Below, in pieces: positions 35,662 through 44,035 of a stretch of DNA of 64,000 nt. The DNA is from a bacterium YEK0313. Its GTDB lineage: Bacteria; Pseudomonadota; Alphaproteobacteria; Rhizobiales; Phreatobacteraceae. Below the pieces are notes generated by a model, which saw only the letters and a list, made by a program, of their open reading frames with translations, searched no databases and was not told where the DNA came from. Numbering within the stretch: position 1 is the first letter of the stretch; the number at the start of each line of letters is the position of its first letter. The DNA lies in assembly GCA_000751295.2 (NCBI GenBank), contig CCMO02000001.1:4616615-4680614 (forward strand). Reading direction: 5' to 3'. The translations under genes were made by a program, and so were the position numbers.

Positions 35662-36549
35662 TCAGCCCGGCCGCGCCGTCGACATCCTGCGGAACTCCGC
35701 GACGAAGTCGGTGGCGATCCGCGACAGCGGCCGGTTGGTCGGGCGGAACATGGCGAATTTGTAGAAGAGCTGCGGCTCGAACGGCCGGATCACCAGGCCG
35801 AGCTTGTCGAAATGCGCGCCGGTCGCGGCGTCGACGATGGTGACACCGAGATTTTCCATGACCAGCGCGCAGGCCGAGCCGAAGAACTCGACATGGGCCG
35901 CCATCTTCAGCGCCACGCCGGCCTCGGCGAAGGCCCGTTCGATCGCCTCGTGCAGGAAGTGATCGGCATAGAGCGAGATGACCGGCACGCCTTCGAGCAG
36001 GGCCGGCGTGATCACCGGATGCCGGCCGAGCGGATGACGGGCCGGCAGCACCGCGACGCAGCCGATCTGGAAGACCTCGATGATGGCCGCCGGACTGTCG
36101 ATCGGCAGTTCGGCAAAGCCGATATCGAAGGCATCGATGCGGCCGAGATCGCGCACCGTCGGCGACGAGCGGGTGATGAAGCGCACGGTGCCGTCGGGCC
36201 AGCGCTTCAGGAGTTCGGCAATGATCGGCGGCAGCACATAGGTCGCAAGGCCCGGCTGGCTCGCCAGCGCCAGCGTGCCCGATTTCACGCGCTTCAGGTC
36301 GCGCGCCACCTCCATGGTGCGCTCCAGCGCGCCGAGCGAGCGGCGCGCCTCCTCGTAGAACAGCGCCGCCTCGGGGGTGGCTTCCAGCTTGCCCTTGCGC
36401 CGCTTGAACAGGGCGAGCCCGAGTTCGTCCTCGAGGCGGGTGATGAGATTGCTCACCGCCGGCTGCGACTTGCCGGTGAGCGCGGCGGCCGCCGTCATCG
36501 AACCGGTTTCGATCACCGCGCGAAAGGCTTCCAGATGACGGGTATCCAT
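35662..36549 (-). CDS. LysR-family regulator of the polyamine-type ABC operon
   Basis: This is a standard 295-residue LysR protein. The N-terminal HTH reads LEAFRAVIETGSMTAAAALTGKSQPAVSNLITRLEDELGLALFKRR and the effector domain begins SGTLALASQPGLATYVLPPII. It is divergent from the ABC importer operon, with a 21-bp AT-rich dyad in the shared promoter region, the arrangement expected for a LysR activator. The overall sequence style resembles regulators of opine/amino-acid uptake; inducer is not known. Confidence 0.92.
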   Translation of the reverse strand: MDTRHLEAFRAVIETGSMTAAAALTGKSQPAVSNLITRLEDELGLALFKRRKGKLEATPEAALFYEEARRSLGALERTMEVARDLKRVKSGTLALASQPGLATYVLPPIIAELLKRWPDGTVRFITRSSPTVRDLGRIDAFDIGFAELPIDSPAAIIEVFQIGCVAVLPARHPLGRHPVITPALLEGVPVISLYADHFLHEAIERAFAEAGVALKMAAHVEFFGSACALVMENLGVTIVDAATGAHFDKLGLVIRPFEPQLFYKFAMFRPTNRPLSRIATDFVAEFRRMSTARPG

Positions 36550-36600
36550 GGCGTTTCCTCGCCCGGGGACGGCATAGTCGCCAGGTGGTTATAATTTGAG

Positions 36601-36621
36601 ATTATATATTTTGCATATAAT
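36601..36621. promoter_or_regulatory. LysR-type operator ATTATAT-N7-ATATAAT
   Basis: A perfect 7-bp inverted repeat with a 7-base spacer in the divergent promoter region of the LysR gene and the ABC operon. It has the T-N11-A core expected for LysR regulators and is strikingly AT-rich against the high-GC background. Confidence 0.6.
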
Positions 36622-36709
36622 TCGTTTTGACCTCCAGGTCGTGCTGGACCAACACTTTTGGCGTTTTTGGGGCGCCCGGGGGCGCTGGGACGAACGGGGC
36701 GTCGAGGCG

Positions 36710-37804
36710 GTGAAAAACAATCTGGTCTTGTCCGGTCTTGCCAAGCGCTATGGCGACTTCGTCGCGCTGCACGAGACCCATCTCGACATCAAGGCCGGCG
36801 AGTTCGTCACGCTGCTCGGCCCGTCGGGGTCCGGCAAGACGACGATCCTGATGAGCATTGCCGGGTTCGTCGCGCCCTCCGCGGGCCAGATCCTGCTCGA
36901 CGGGGTCGACGTGACCGGCCTGCCGCCGGAGCGGCGCAATTTCGGCGTGGTGTTCCAGGGCTATGCGCTGTTCCCGCACCTGACCGTCTATGACAACGTC
37001 GCCTTTCCGCTGCGCGCCCGCGGCATCCGCGGCGCGGCGGCCCGCCCGAAGATCGAGGCGGCGCTCGAAATGGCCCAGCTCGGCGCCTTTGCCGGCCGCC
37101 TGCCGCGCCAGCTTTCCGGCGGCCAGCAGCAGCGCGTGGCGCTCGCCCGCTCGCTGGTGTTCGAGCCCGAGCTGCTGCTGCTGGACGAGCCCCTGAGCGC
37201 GCTCGACCGGGCGCTGCGCAAGGACTTCCAGTCGGAGTTCAAGGCGATCCACCGCCAGGTCGGCACCACCTTCATCTATGTGACCCACGACCAGGAGGAG
37301 GCGCTGACCATGTCGGACCGCATCGTCATCCTGGACCGCGGCCGCATCCTGCAATGCGCGCCGCCGGCCGAGCTCTACGAGCGGCCGGCCACCGAATTCG
37401 TCGCCGGCTTCCTCGGCAAGAGCAATTTCCTGCGCGGCCGCATCGGCCGCCGCGCCGACGGCCTTGCCGAAATCGCCGGCCCGGCGCTGACGAGCTGGGC
37501 CGCTGTCGGCCGGCAGCAGGACCTTGGCGAGGGCGCCCGGGCGGTCGCCGCGCTGCGCCCGGAAAAGATCCGCCTGCACCGCACCGAGCCTTCGGCGGAT
37601 GCCTGTTCGGCGCGCGGCCGGGTCAGCGAGCTCACCTATCTCGGCGCGACCTGCGAGGTGACGCTGACCCTGGCGGACGGCTCGCAGCTCGCCGCCCTGA
37701 TGCCGGCGGGCGCCATCGCGCTCGCCGAAGGCGACGAGATCGTCGCCTCCTGGGCCCCCGACGCGGCGATCCTGGTGGAGCCGCGCGCGGAGCCTGGCCG
37801 ATGA
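36710..37804 (+). CDS. ABC importer ATPase, spermidine/putrescine (PotA) type
   Basis: This is the cytoplasmic ATPase of a polyamine/iron/opine-type importer, 364 residues from a GTG start (VKNNLVLSGLAKRYG). Walker A is GPSGSGKTT, signature LSGGQQQRVALARS, Walker B LLLLDEPLSALD, switch VTHDQEEAL, and a C-terminal TOBE domain follows (VAALRPEKIRLHR ... VSELTYLGATCEVTLTLADG). An ATG 38 codons upstream lies within the operator region and would add non-conserved sequence, so the GTG is preferred. ATGA overlap joins it to the first permease gene. Confidence 0.9.
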   Translation: MKNNLVLSGLAKRYGDFVALHETHLDIKAGEFVTLLGPSGSGKTTILMSIAGFVAPSAGQILLDGVDVTGLPPERRNFGVVFQGYALFPHLTVYDNVAFPLRARGIRGAAARPKIEAALEMAQLGAFAGRLPRQLSGGQQQRVALARSLVFEPELLLLDEPLSALDRALRKDFQSEFKAIHRQVGTTFIYVTHDQEEALTMSDRIVILDRGRILQCAPPAELYERPATEFVAGFLGKSNFLRGRIGRRADGLAEIAGPALTSWAAVGRQQDLGEGARAVAALRPEKIRLHRTEPSADACSARGRVSELTYLGATCEVTLTLADGSQLAALMPAGAIALAEGDEIVASWAPDAAILVEPRAEPGR

Positions 37805-38661
37805 GCGCCGCGGCGATCGACACTCCCGGCCGCGCGCATGGCGAGTGGCTCTACTGGGCGCTCCTGATCGCGCCCTGCATCGTGCTCGGCCTGTTCTACG
37901 TGGTGCCGGTGGTCAACGTCCTGGTGATGAGCGTCACCGTGCCGAAGACCGGCCTTGCCAACTATGCCGAACTCGCCAGCAACGGCGCGGTGCAGCGCGT
38001 GCTGATCACCACGCTGAGGATCGGCGCGATCACGACGGTCGTGACCCTGCTGCTCGGCTATGCCGTCGCCTATGCCCTCGTCCAGTGCGGCCCGCGCGAG
38101 CGCCAGATCCTGCTCGCCGTCGTGCTGGCGAGCTTCTGGATCAGCGCGCTGATCCGTGCCTTCGCCTGGGTCGCGATCCTGCAGTCCTCCGGCCTCGTCA
38201 ACGCGACCTTGATGGGCCTCGGCCTGATCGATGCGCCGCTGCAGCTGGTGCGCAACGAAACCGGCGTGATGATCGGCATGATCCACTACATGCTGCCCTA
38301 TGCCATCCTGCCGCTCTATGCCAACATGGCCGGCATCGACCGCAGCCTGATGCCGGCGGCCCGTGCGCTCGGCGCGACGCGCTTCCAGGCCTTCCGCTGG
38401 GTGTTCCTGCCGATGAGCCTGCCCGGGCTGATCGGCGCCGGCGTGATCGTGCTGATCTTTTCGCTCGGCTTCTACATCACCCCCGCCATCCTCGGCGGCG
38501 GCAAGACCATCATGGTCGCCGAATATGTCAGCGTGCAGATCTCCGAGACCCTGCGCTGGGGCCTTGCCGCCATGCTCGCCTCCACCCTGCTCGCCAGCGT
38601 CCTTCTCCTGGTCTTCTGGCTCAGCCGCTTCATGGATGTCGAAGCGGCTCTGAAGAAGTGA
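37801..38661 (+). CDS. ABC importer permease 1 (PotB type)
   Basis: This inner-membrane permease has 286 residues and about six membrane segments; the cytoplasmic EAA-like loop is MPAARALGATRFQAFRWVFLPMSLPG. It begins on the ATGA overlapping the ATPase stop. It forms a heterodimeric pore with the next gene product. Confidence 0.92.
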   Translation: MSAAAIDTPGRAHGEWLYWALLIAPCIVLGLFYVVPVVNVLVMSVTVPKTGLANYAELASNGAVQRVLITTLRIGAITTVVTLLLGYAVAYALVQCGPRERQILLAVVLASFWISALIRAFAWVAILQSSGLVNATLMGLGLIDAPLQLVRNETGVMIGMIHYMLPYAILPLYANMAGIDRSLMPAARALGATRFQAFRWVFLPMSLPGLIGAGVIVLIFSLGFYITPAILGGGKTIMVAEYVSVQISETLRWGLAAMLASTLLASVLLLVFWLSRFMDVEAALKK

Positions 38662-38672
38662 CGGGCGCAACC

Positions 38673-39470
38673 ATGGCACTGCAAGACGAACGCCCGACCG
38701 GCCTGTCCCTCCCCCGCATCCTCGCCTGGGCGACGGCGGCCTTCCTGATCCTGCCGATCCTGGTGGTGATCCCGATCTCGTTCACCCCGGAGCGCTATCT
38801 GTCGCTCCCTTCGGGCAGCCTGTCGCTGCGCCACTATGCGAGCCTCGTCAACGATGCGCGCTGGTCGAAGAGCATTCTCGACAGCCTGATGGTGGCGCTC
38901 GGCGCCACCGTCCTCGCCGGCAGCCTCGGCACCGCCTTCGCGGTCGGCGCCTGGCGGCTCGGCGTGCCGCTCGCCCGGCGCCTCAGGCTGCTCATGCTGG
39001 CGCCGATCATCGTTCCGCCGATCGTCCACGCCATCGCCTTCTACAAGGCCTGGGCGGTGATCGGCCTGCTCGACAGCTATCTCGGCCTCGTGCTCATCCA
39101 CACCATGAAGGGCCTGCCCTTCGTCGTGCTGACGGTGGCCGGCGCGCTCGCCAATCTCGACCACAAGCTGGAACAGGCCGCGCGCAGCCTCGGCGCCACC
39201 GCCTCCCAGGCCATGCGCTGGGTCGTGCTGCCGCAGATCGCCACCGGCGTCGCCTCCGGTGCGGTCTTCGCCTTCATCACCTCCTGGGACGAGACGGTGG
39301 TCGCGCTGTTCGTCACCAGCCGGCGCGTCACCACCCTGCCGCGCCGCATCTGGGAGGGACTTGCCGACAATATCGATCCGGCGATCGCCGCCATGGGCAC
39401 GCTGATGATCGTGGCGACGGTCGCCGTCGTCGCCGTCAAGACATTCCGGACCCGCGAAGCCAGGGCCTGA
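38673..39470 (+). CDS. ABC importer permease 2 (PotC type)
   Basis: This second permease subunit has 265 residues. It has a hydrophobic N terminus (ILAWATAAFLILPILVVIPISFTP, PotC-like) and the EAA-like loop LEQAARSLGATASQAMRWVVLPQIATG. It starts 11 bases after permease 1. Its frame is open far upstream through permease 1, but the ATG at 38673 gives the normal family N terminus. Confidence 0.92.
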   Translation: MALQDERPTGLSLPRILAWATAAFLILPILVVIPISFTPERYLSLPSGSLSLRHYASLVNDARWSKSILDSLMVALGATVLAGSLGTAFAVGAWRLGVPLARRLRLLMLAPIIVPPIVHAIAFYKAWAVIGLLDSYLGLVLIHTMKGLPFVVLTVAGALANLDHKLEQAARSLGATASQAMRWVVLPQIATGVASGAVFAFITSWDETVVALFVTSRRVTTLPRRIWEGLADNIDPAIAAMGTLMIVATVAVVAVKTFRTREARA

Positions 39471-39495
39471 AGCGGGCACCACAGAGGAGGGCAGC

Positions 39496-40617
39496 ATGTC
39501 GACGTCAGAACATCAGGAATTCCGCGAGGACTGCCTCGCCATCCTGCGCGAAGAGAGCGAGGGCAAGCGCGTCCATCGCCGCCGCTTCCTGCAGGCGATC
39601 GCCGCCCTCGGCGTGGTGCCCGCCGGCTTGCGCTTCACCCCGGCCCATGCCGCCGCCTCCGAAGTGGTGGTGGTCAATTGGGGCGGCGACGCCGTGCCGG
39701 CCTATGACGACATCTGGGCCAAGCCCTTCTCCGCCGCCAATGCCGGCGTCAAGGCGGTGATCAACGGCGCCGGCCCGACCTCGGGCAAGATCAAGGCGAT
39801 GGTCGAGAGCCGCGCGGTCACCTGGGACGTCTGCGACCGGACCATGCCGGCCTCGCTCGAGCTCGGCCGGCAGAATCTGCTCGAGCAGGTCGACTGGAAC
39901 ATCGTCGCCTACAACAAGCTGCGCCCGGCGCACCGGTCCGACTGGGGCGTCGGCGCCTATCTCTACTCCTTCGCGCTGACCTACGACCGCGAGGCGCTGA
40001 AGGGCGCGACGCCGAAATCCTGGGCCGACTTCTGGAACGTCAAGGATTTCCCGGGCAAGCGCACCCTGCGCAACAATATCGAGGGCATGCTGGAAGCGGC
40101 CCTGATGGCCGACGGGGTCGCGCCCGACAAGATCTATCCGATCAACGTCGACCGCGCCCTCGACAAGATCAAGCAGATCAAGCAGCACACCATCTTCTGG
40201 AGCACCGGCGCGGAGAGCCAGCAGCTGTTCCGCAACAAGGAGGTGGTCATGGGCAATCTGTGGCACACCCGCTCCATGCTGCTCGCCAAGGAGGTCGGCG
40301 ACCGCATCCAGTTCACCTTCGACCAGGGCGTGCTGTTCGCCGGTGCCTGGATCGTGCCGAAGGGCAATCCGGCCGGCCCGCTCGCCTGGAAATTCATCGC
40401 CTCGGCCCAGGACCCGCAAAGCCAGGTCGAGCTGTTCAAGCGCGTCGGCAACGGCCCGATCAATCCCGCCGCCTCGGCGCTGGTGCCGGCCGAGCTGAAG
40501 GCGCTCGACTGCGGCTCGCCGGAGAACTTCGCCAAGCAGGTGATCGTCGAAGCCGAGTGGTATGCCGAGCACTATGCCGCGGCCCTCAACCGCTACATGG
40601 ACGTGATCGCGTCCTGA
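39496..40617 (+). CDS. Periplasmic solute-binding protein (family 1, PotD/PotF-like), Tat signal
   Basis: This 373-residue protein has a long n-region and a twin-arginine motif RRRFLQ (about residues 28-33) before the hydrophobic stretch AIAALGVVPAGL. The mature domain starts VVVVNWGGDAVPAYDDIWAKPF, the usual opening for polyamine/opine binding proteins, and contains DVCDRTMPASLELGRQNLLEQVDW. It follows the permease by 25 bases with GGAGG ahead of the ATG. A GC-rich hairpin lies between it and the ureohydrolase gene. Confidence 0.9.
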   Translation: MSTSEHQEFREDCLAILREESEGKRVHRRRFLQAIAALGVVPAGLRFTPAHAAASEVVVVNWGGDAVPAYDDIWAKPFSAANAGVKAVINGAGPTSGKIKAMVESRAVTWDVCDRTMPASLELGRQNLLEQVDWNIVAYNKLRPAHRSDWGVGAYLYSFALTYDREALKGATPKSWADFWNVKDFPGKRTLRNNIEGMLEAALMADGVAPDKIYPINVDRALDKIKQIKQHTIFWSTGAESQQLFRNKEVVMGNLWHTRSMLLAKEVGDRIQFTFDQGVLFAGAWIVPKGNPAGPLAWKFIASAQDPQSQVELFKRVGNGPINPAASALVPAELKALDCGSPENFAKQVIVEAEWYAEHYAAALNRYMDVIAS

Positions 40618-40666
40618 TCGCGTCCGCGCGCTTCGCGCGAAGCGCCGTCCGCTCACGCATCCCATT

Positions 40667-40690
40667 GCGGGCCGGCCACTGCCGGCCCGC
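40667..40690 (+). promoter_or_regulatory. GC-rich hairpin between binding-protein and ureohydrolase genes
   Basis: GCGGGCCGGC (40667-40676), loop CACT, then GCCGGCCCGC (40681-40690): a perfect 10-bp stem without a following T-run. Intercistronic hairpins after binding-protein genes commonly stabilise the upstream mRNA or reduce downstream expression; that role is inferred. Confidence 0.5.
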
Positions 40691-40724
40691 TGCGACATCC
40701 CCCGAAAAGGCAGCAGGACCCATC

Positions 40725-41648
40725 ATGACGGCGACCCCCTTCGCCTTCGCGCCCACCTTCATGGGCGTGCCCCACCGCACCGAGATCGGCGATGCCAAGG
40801 CGGTGATCCTCGGCCTGCCCTTCGACTGCGGCACCCATCCCCAGCGCATCGGCTCGCGCCTCGGCCCCGCCGCCATCCGCGAGCAGTCCCAGCTCCTGCG
40901 CGCCTATGACTGGACCACCGGCATCAATCCGCTCGAAGCCCTCGGCGTCATCGACGTCGGCGACGCGCGCGTCCTCTCCGGCGAGGTCGAGCCGTCCTAT
41001 GCCGCCATCGAGGCGGCCGTCGGAGCGATTGCCGAGAAGCGCGCCGTGGTGGTCTCGCTCGGCGGCGACGGCGCCATCGCGCTGCCCGAGATGCGCGCCC
41101 TCCACCGCGTCTATCCCGACCTCGTCATCCTCCACATCGACGCCCATACCGACGCCTATCCGATCCCCGGCTACAACACCGCCACGGCCTTCTCCCGGGC
41201 GGTCGAGGAAGGCCTCGTCGACGCCGAGCGCTCGTTCCAGGTCGGCATGCGCGGCGCCACCATGGTGCCCGGTGTGCACGCCCATGGCCTGGCACTGGGC
41301 TACCGGGTGGTTCCGATGAACGAGCTCCTCTCGCGCGGCATCGACGATGTCTTCGCCGAGATCCGCCGCACCATCGGCGACCGTCCGGTCTACCTCTCCT
41401 ACGACATGGACTTTTTCGATCCGTCGGTGGCGCCGGGCGTCTGCACCCCCACCTGGGGCGGTGCCTCGGCCCGCGAGGGCCTTGCCGTGCTGGAGGCCTG
41501 CGGCGGGCTCAATCTCGTCGGAATCAACATCAACACGGTCAGCCCGCCCCATGATGTCGGCGGCATGTCGGCCCTGCTGGCGGCGACCGTGGCGCTCAAC
41601 AGCCTGCAATTGATTGCACGCCAGCACCAGGCGGCCGGCGCGGCCTGA
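40725..41648 (+). CDS. Agmatinase/arginase-family ureohydrolase with altered metal site
   Basis: This member of the ureohydrolase family, which removes urea from guanidino compounds, has 307 residues. It retains the metal motifs IDAHTDAY (about 138-145) and SYDMDFFDPSVAPG with the usual aspartates. The first metal motif, normally GGDHS, is GGDGA here (Gly116 codon 41070-41072), so one conserved metal-binding His is absent. Co-transcription with a polyamine-type importer suggests a guanidino substrate brought in by that importer. Family membership is firm; agmatinase activity is not. Confidence 0.85.
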   Translation: MTATPFAFAPTFMGVPHRTEIGDAKAVILGLPFDCGTHPQRIGSRLGPAAIREQSQLLRAYDWTTGINPLEALGVIDVGDARVLSGEVEPSYAAIEAAVGAIAEKRAVVVSLGGDGAIALPEMRALHRVYPDLVILHIDAHTDAYPIPGYNTATAFSRAVEEGLVDAERSFQVGMRGATMVPGVHAHGLALGYRVVPMNELLSRGIDDVFAEIRRTIGDRPVYLSYDMDFFDPSVAPGVCTPTWGGASAREGLAVLEACGGLNLVGININTVSPPHDVGGMSALLAATVALNSLQLIARQHQAAGAA

Positions 41649-41962
41649 GTCTCTCCCCGGGACCGGACCGGGGGGTTGACCACCCGCCTCATATCCGCCA
41701 CAAATTCGGCCAGTTGCCGTCAAAACCTGTGTCGGTCAGGGCACAGGTCCCCCGTCAAGACCCCGGCGGCAGCCTGAAAGACCGTACGCGTAGCCTCTGG
41801 CCGATTGACTCCTCCGAACGGTGGAGTATCCCAAGCATAACAACGAAATCGGTCAGCCACCTTTTCGAGACCGACGTTCAACGGGAGTTGGACAATTCGC
41901 TGTTCAGATCTCTGGCTGACTGCAACAGAGCGCAGTCCAAACAGGATTAGAAAGGCATAGTC
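41649..41962. other. Long leader/promoter region of the outer-membrane barrel gene
   Basis: This is 314 bases without a recognisable gene. The 3' part is less GC-rich than the surroundings and ends in AGGATTAGAAAGG ahead of the ATG at 41963. TTGACC near 41676 is a possible -35. A long 5' UTR is usual for abundant porin mRNAs; no specific structure or sRNA is claimed. Confidence 0.4.
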
Positions 41963-42730
41963 ATGAAGAAGTTGCTCCTCGCCGGCACCGCGCTCGCCGC
42001 CTTCGCTTCCGGCGCTCAGGCCGCCGACCTCGGCGTTCGTCGCGTCGAAGTCCCGGCCGCTGTCATTGCCCCGGTCTTCTCCTGGACCGGCTTCTACGTC
42101 GGTGGCTATCTCGGCGTCAGCCTCCGCAACGCCCGCTTCAACGACCTCGACGGCTACAACACGCCGGGTACCTGGGGTAAGAACACCGCCAACTTCCTCG
42201 GCGGTGGCACGATCGGCTACAACTATCAGGTGTCGCCGAACTTCCTCGTCGGTGTTGAAGGCGAACTCGGCTATCTCGGTGGCGCTCGCCGCGCTGACCC
42301 GACCTCGCCGGGCCTCGACACGGTCGGCCGTATCAACGACAGCGTCTACGGCCTGATCACCGCCCGCCTCGGCTACACCTTCGATCGCACCCTCATCTAC
42401 GTGAAGGGCGGTCTTGCTCTCGGCGGCGGCAGCACCCGCGTGACCGACACCTGCTCGGCGGCTCCGTGCGGCCCGCTGACCCTGTCGGGCTCGCGTTCGT
42501 CGAATGTCGGCTGGACGATCGGTGGCGGTATCGAATACGCCGCGTACCAGAACTGGACCGTCAAGCTCGAGTACAACTACGTCAGCTTCGGCAACCAGAC
42601 CATCAACGCTCTGGCTTCGGACGGCTTCAACTACCGCTTCCGTTCGCAGAACAACGACGCTCACCTGATCAAGATCGGTGTGAACTACCTGTTCTCGACC
42701 GGCCCGGGCGCCGTGGTTGCTCGCTACTGA
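41963..42730 (+). CDS. Outer-membrane beta-barrel protein, Omp25/Omp31 type
   Basis: This 255-residue protein has a signal peptide (MKKLLLAGTALAAFASGAQAA) and an eight-strand barrel with the hallmark WTGFYVGGYLGVS after the signal and KIGVNYLFSTGPGAVVARY at the C terminus. Alternating hydrophobic residues and repeated glycine-rich turns run throughout, and the tail ends in an aromatic residue region. Codon choice is visibly different from neighbours, with more T-ending codons (GGT, CGT, GCT), as expected for a strongly expressed gene. A perfect terminator follows. Confidence 0.93.
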   Translation: MKKLLLAGTALAAFASGAQAADLGVRRVEVPAAVIAPVFSWTGFYVGGYLGVSLRNARFNDLDGYNTPGTWGKNTANFLGGGTIGYNYQVSPNFLVGVEGELGYLGGARRADPTSPGLDTVGRINDSVYGLITARLGYTFDRTLIYVKGGLALGGGSTRVTDTCSAAPCGPLTLSGSRSSNVGWTIGGGIEYAAYQNWTVKLEYNYVSFGNQTINALASDGFNYRFRSQNNDAHLIKIGVNYLFSTGPGAVVARY

Positions 42731-42763
42731 TAAGCATCGATCTTCGCCAGAAGATCATGACGG

Positions 42764-42792
42764 ACGGGCCGCCTTCGGGCGGCCCGTTTCGT
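42764..42792 (+). terminator. Rho-independent terminator of the outer-membrane protein gene
   Basis: ACGGGCCGCC (42764-42773), UUCG tetraloop, GGCGGCCCGT (42778-42787), then TTCGTT. A perfect 10-bp stem with an extra-stable loop 33 bases after the stop codon. Confidence 0.9.
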
Positions 42793-42892
42793 TATGGGAC
42801 CGGCGTCGCGAACGTGCTGGTGCGCTTATCGGAAACGCGGCAAGGCCGCGGCCTGGCGCAAGCCGCCGCGGCGCTCGGCCTCCTGTCGGATC

Positions 42893-43915
42893 TTAGGTGA
42901 AGCCGGCGGCGCGCCGGGCAAAGACGCCGGCAAGGCGCCCGACCTCCCCGGCATTGGCGGCGGCGGCCGTGCCGGCCCTCGCCCTGACGGCGATTCCGTC
43001 GAAGATCGCCGCCCAGCGGAACAGCGCATAGGCCATGTGGAAGGGTGCGAGCCGCGCCCCATGGCCAACCGCGCCATAATAGTCCGCCGCATAGGCCTCC
43101 TGGCCGGGAATGCCGAGGGTGGCGAGATCGAGGCCGGCCAGTCCGCCATATTCGTCCGGCGCGGTCAGCCAGGCCGTGCAGCTGTGGCTGAGGTCGCCGA
43201 GGGGATGGCCGAGCGTCGAAAGCTCCCAGTCGAGCACGGCGATCACGCGCGGCTCGATCGGATGGAACATCAGATTGCCGATCCGATAGTCGCCATGGGC
43301 GATGCCCGAGGTTTCGTCGTCGGGAATATGAGCCGGCAACCACGTGATCAGCCGCTTGAAATCGGCATTGGAATCGCTGCCCGCGGCTTCGAGCTGGCGC
43401 GTCCAGCGGCTGATCTGCCGGGCGAAATAGGCGCCCGGCCGGCCGAAATCGGCAAGGCCGCAGGCGGCGGGGTCGACATTGTGCAGCGCTGCCAGGGTCT
43501 CGGCCATGGAGCGGTACATGGCCGTCCGCTCGGCCGGTGCGACATTCGCCAGGGCGCAATCGTGGAACACCCGGCCTTCGAGCCTGGTCATGACATAGAA
43601 CGGCGTGCCGATCAGGCTGCGATCGGTGCAGAAGGCGAGCGCCGGCGCCACCGGCACGGGAGTGCCGGCCAGCGCGGAGATGACCCGGAATTCGCGATCG
43701 ATGGCATGGGCCGAAGGCAGGAGTTCGCCCGGCGGCTGCTTGCGCAGCACCAGCCTGCGGTCGTCATAGGTGACGAAGAAGGTCGGATTGGACTGGCCGC
43801 CGGAGATCGGCACGATCTCCGGCCGGCCGGAAACGCCGAGCTCGGCCTTCAGATAGCCATCCAGCTTCTCGACATCGAAGGCCGGCGTCAGCCCGCCCTT
43901 GCTCGTTTCCGCCAT
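42893..43915 (-). CDS. APH-fold phosphotransferase (acyl-CoA dehydrogenase-associated type)
   Basis: This is a 340-residue kinase-like protein of the aminoglycoside phosphotransferase fold. It shows SGGQSNPTFFV (nucleotide loop), the catalytic loop HGDYRIGNLMFHP and VLDWELSTLGHPLGDLS (metal-binding Asp). This version, with LGHPLGDLS, is the ACAD10-like family found beside acyl-CoA dehydrogenase genes, where it is thought to phosphorylate hydroxy-acyl compounds rather than antibiotics. Its ATG at 43915 follows GGGAGAG. An acyl-CoA dehydrogenase lies 120 bases upstream on the same strand, consistent with that role. Confidence 0.88.
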   Translation of the reverse strand: MAETSKGGLTPAFDVEKLDGYLKAELGVSGRPEIVPISGGQSNPTFFVTYDDRRLVLRKQPPGELLPSAHAIDREFRVISALAGTPVPVAPALAFCTDRSLIGTPFYVMTRLEGRVFHDCALANVAPAERTAMYRSMAETLAALHNVDPAACGLADFGRPGAYFARQISRWTRQLEAAGSDSNADFKRLITWLPAHIPDDETSGIAHGDYRIGNLMFHPIEPRVIAVLDWELSTLGHPLGDLSHSCTAWLTAPDEYGGLAGLDLATLGIPGQEAYAADYYGAVGHGARLAPFHMAYALFRWAAIFDGIAVRARAGTAAAANAGEVGRLAGVFARRAAGFT

Positions 43916-43980
43916 GATCTCTCCCGGCCTTGATTCCGCCCTCAAGCCCTAGAGGCTGCGGGCGCCGATGGCCAGCCGTC

Positions 43981-44014
43981 CAAAAGCTGAGGCGCACCGG
44001 CGTCGCGGTGCGCC
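43981..44014 (-). terminator. Hairpin after the acyl-CoA dehydrogenase gene
   Basis: On the minus strand GGCGCACCG, a 6-base loop and CGGTGCGCC form a perfect 9-bp stem, followed within 5 bases by a short CTTTTG run. It separates the acyl-CoA dehydrogenase from the phosphotransferase. The T-run is short, so partial termination is likely. Confidence 0.5.
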
Positions 44015-44035
44015 GTTTCCCCCAACGAGGCCGCG

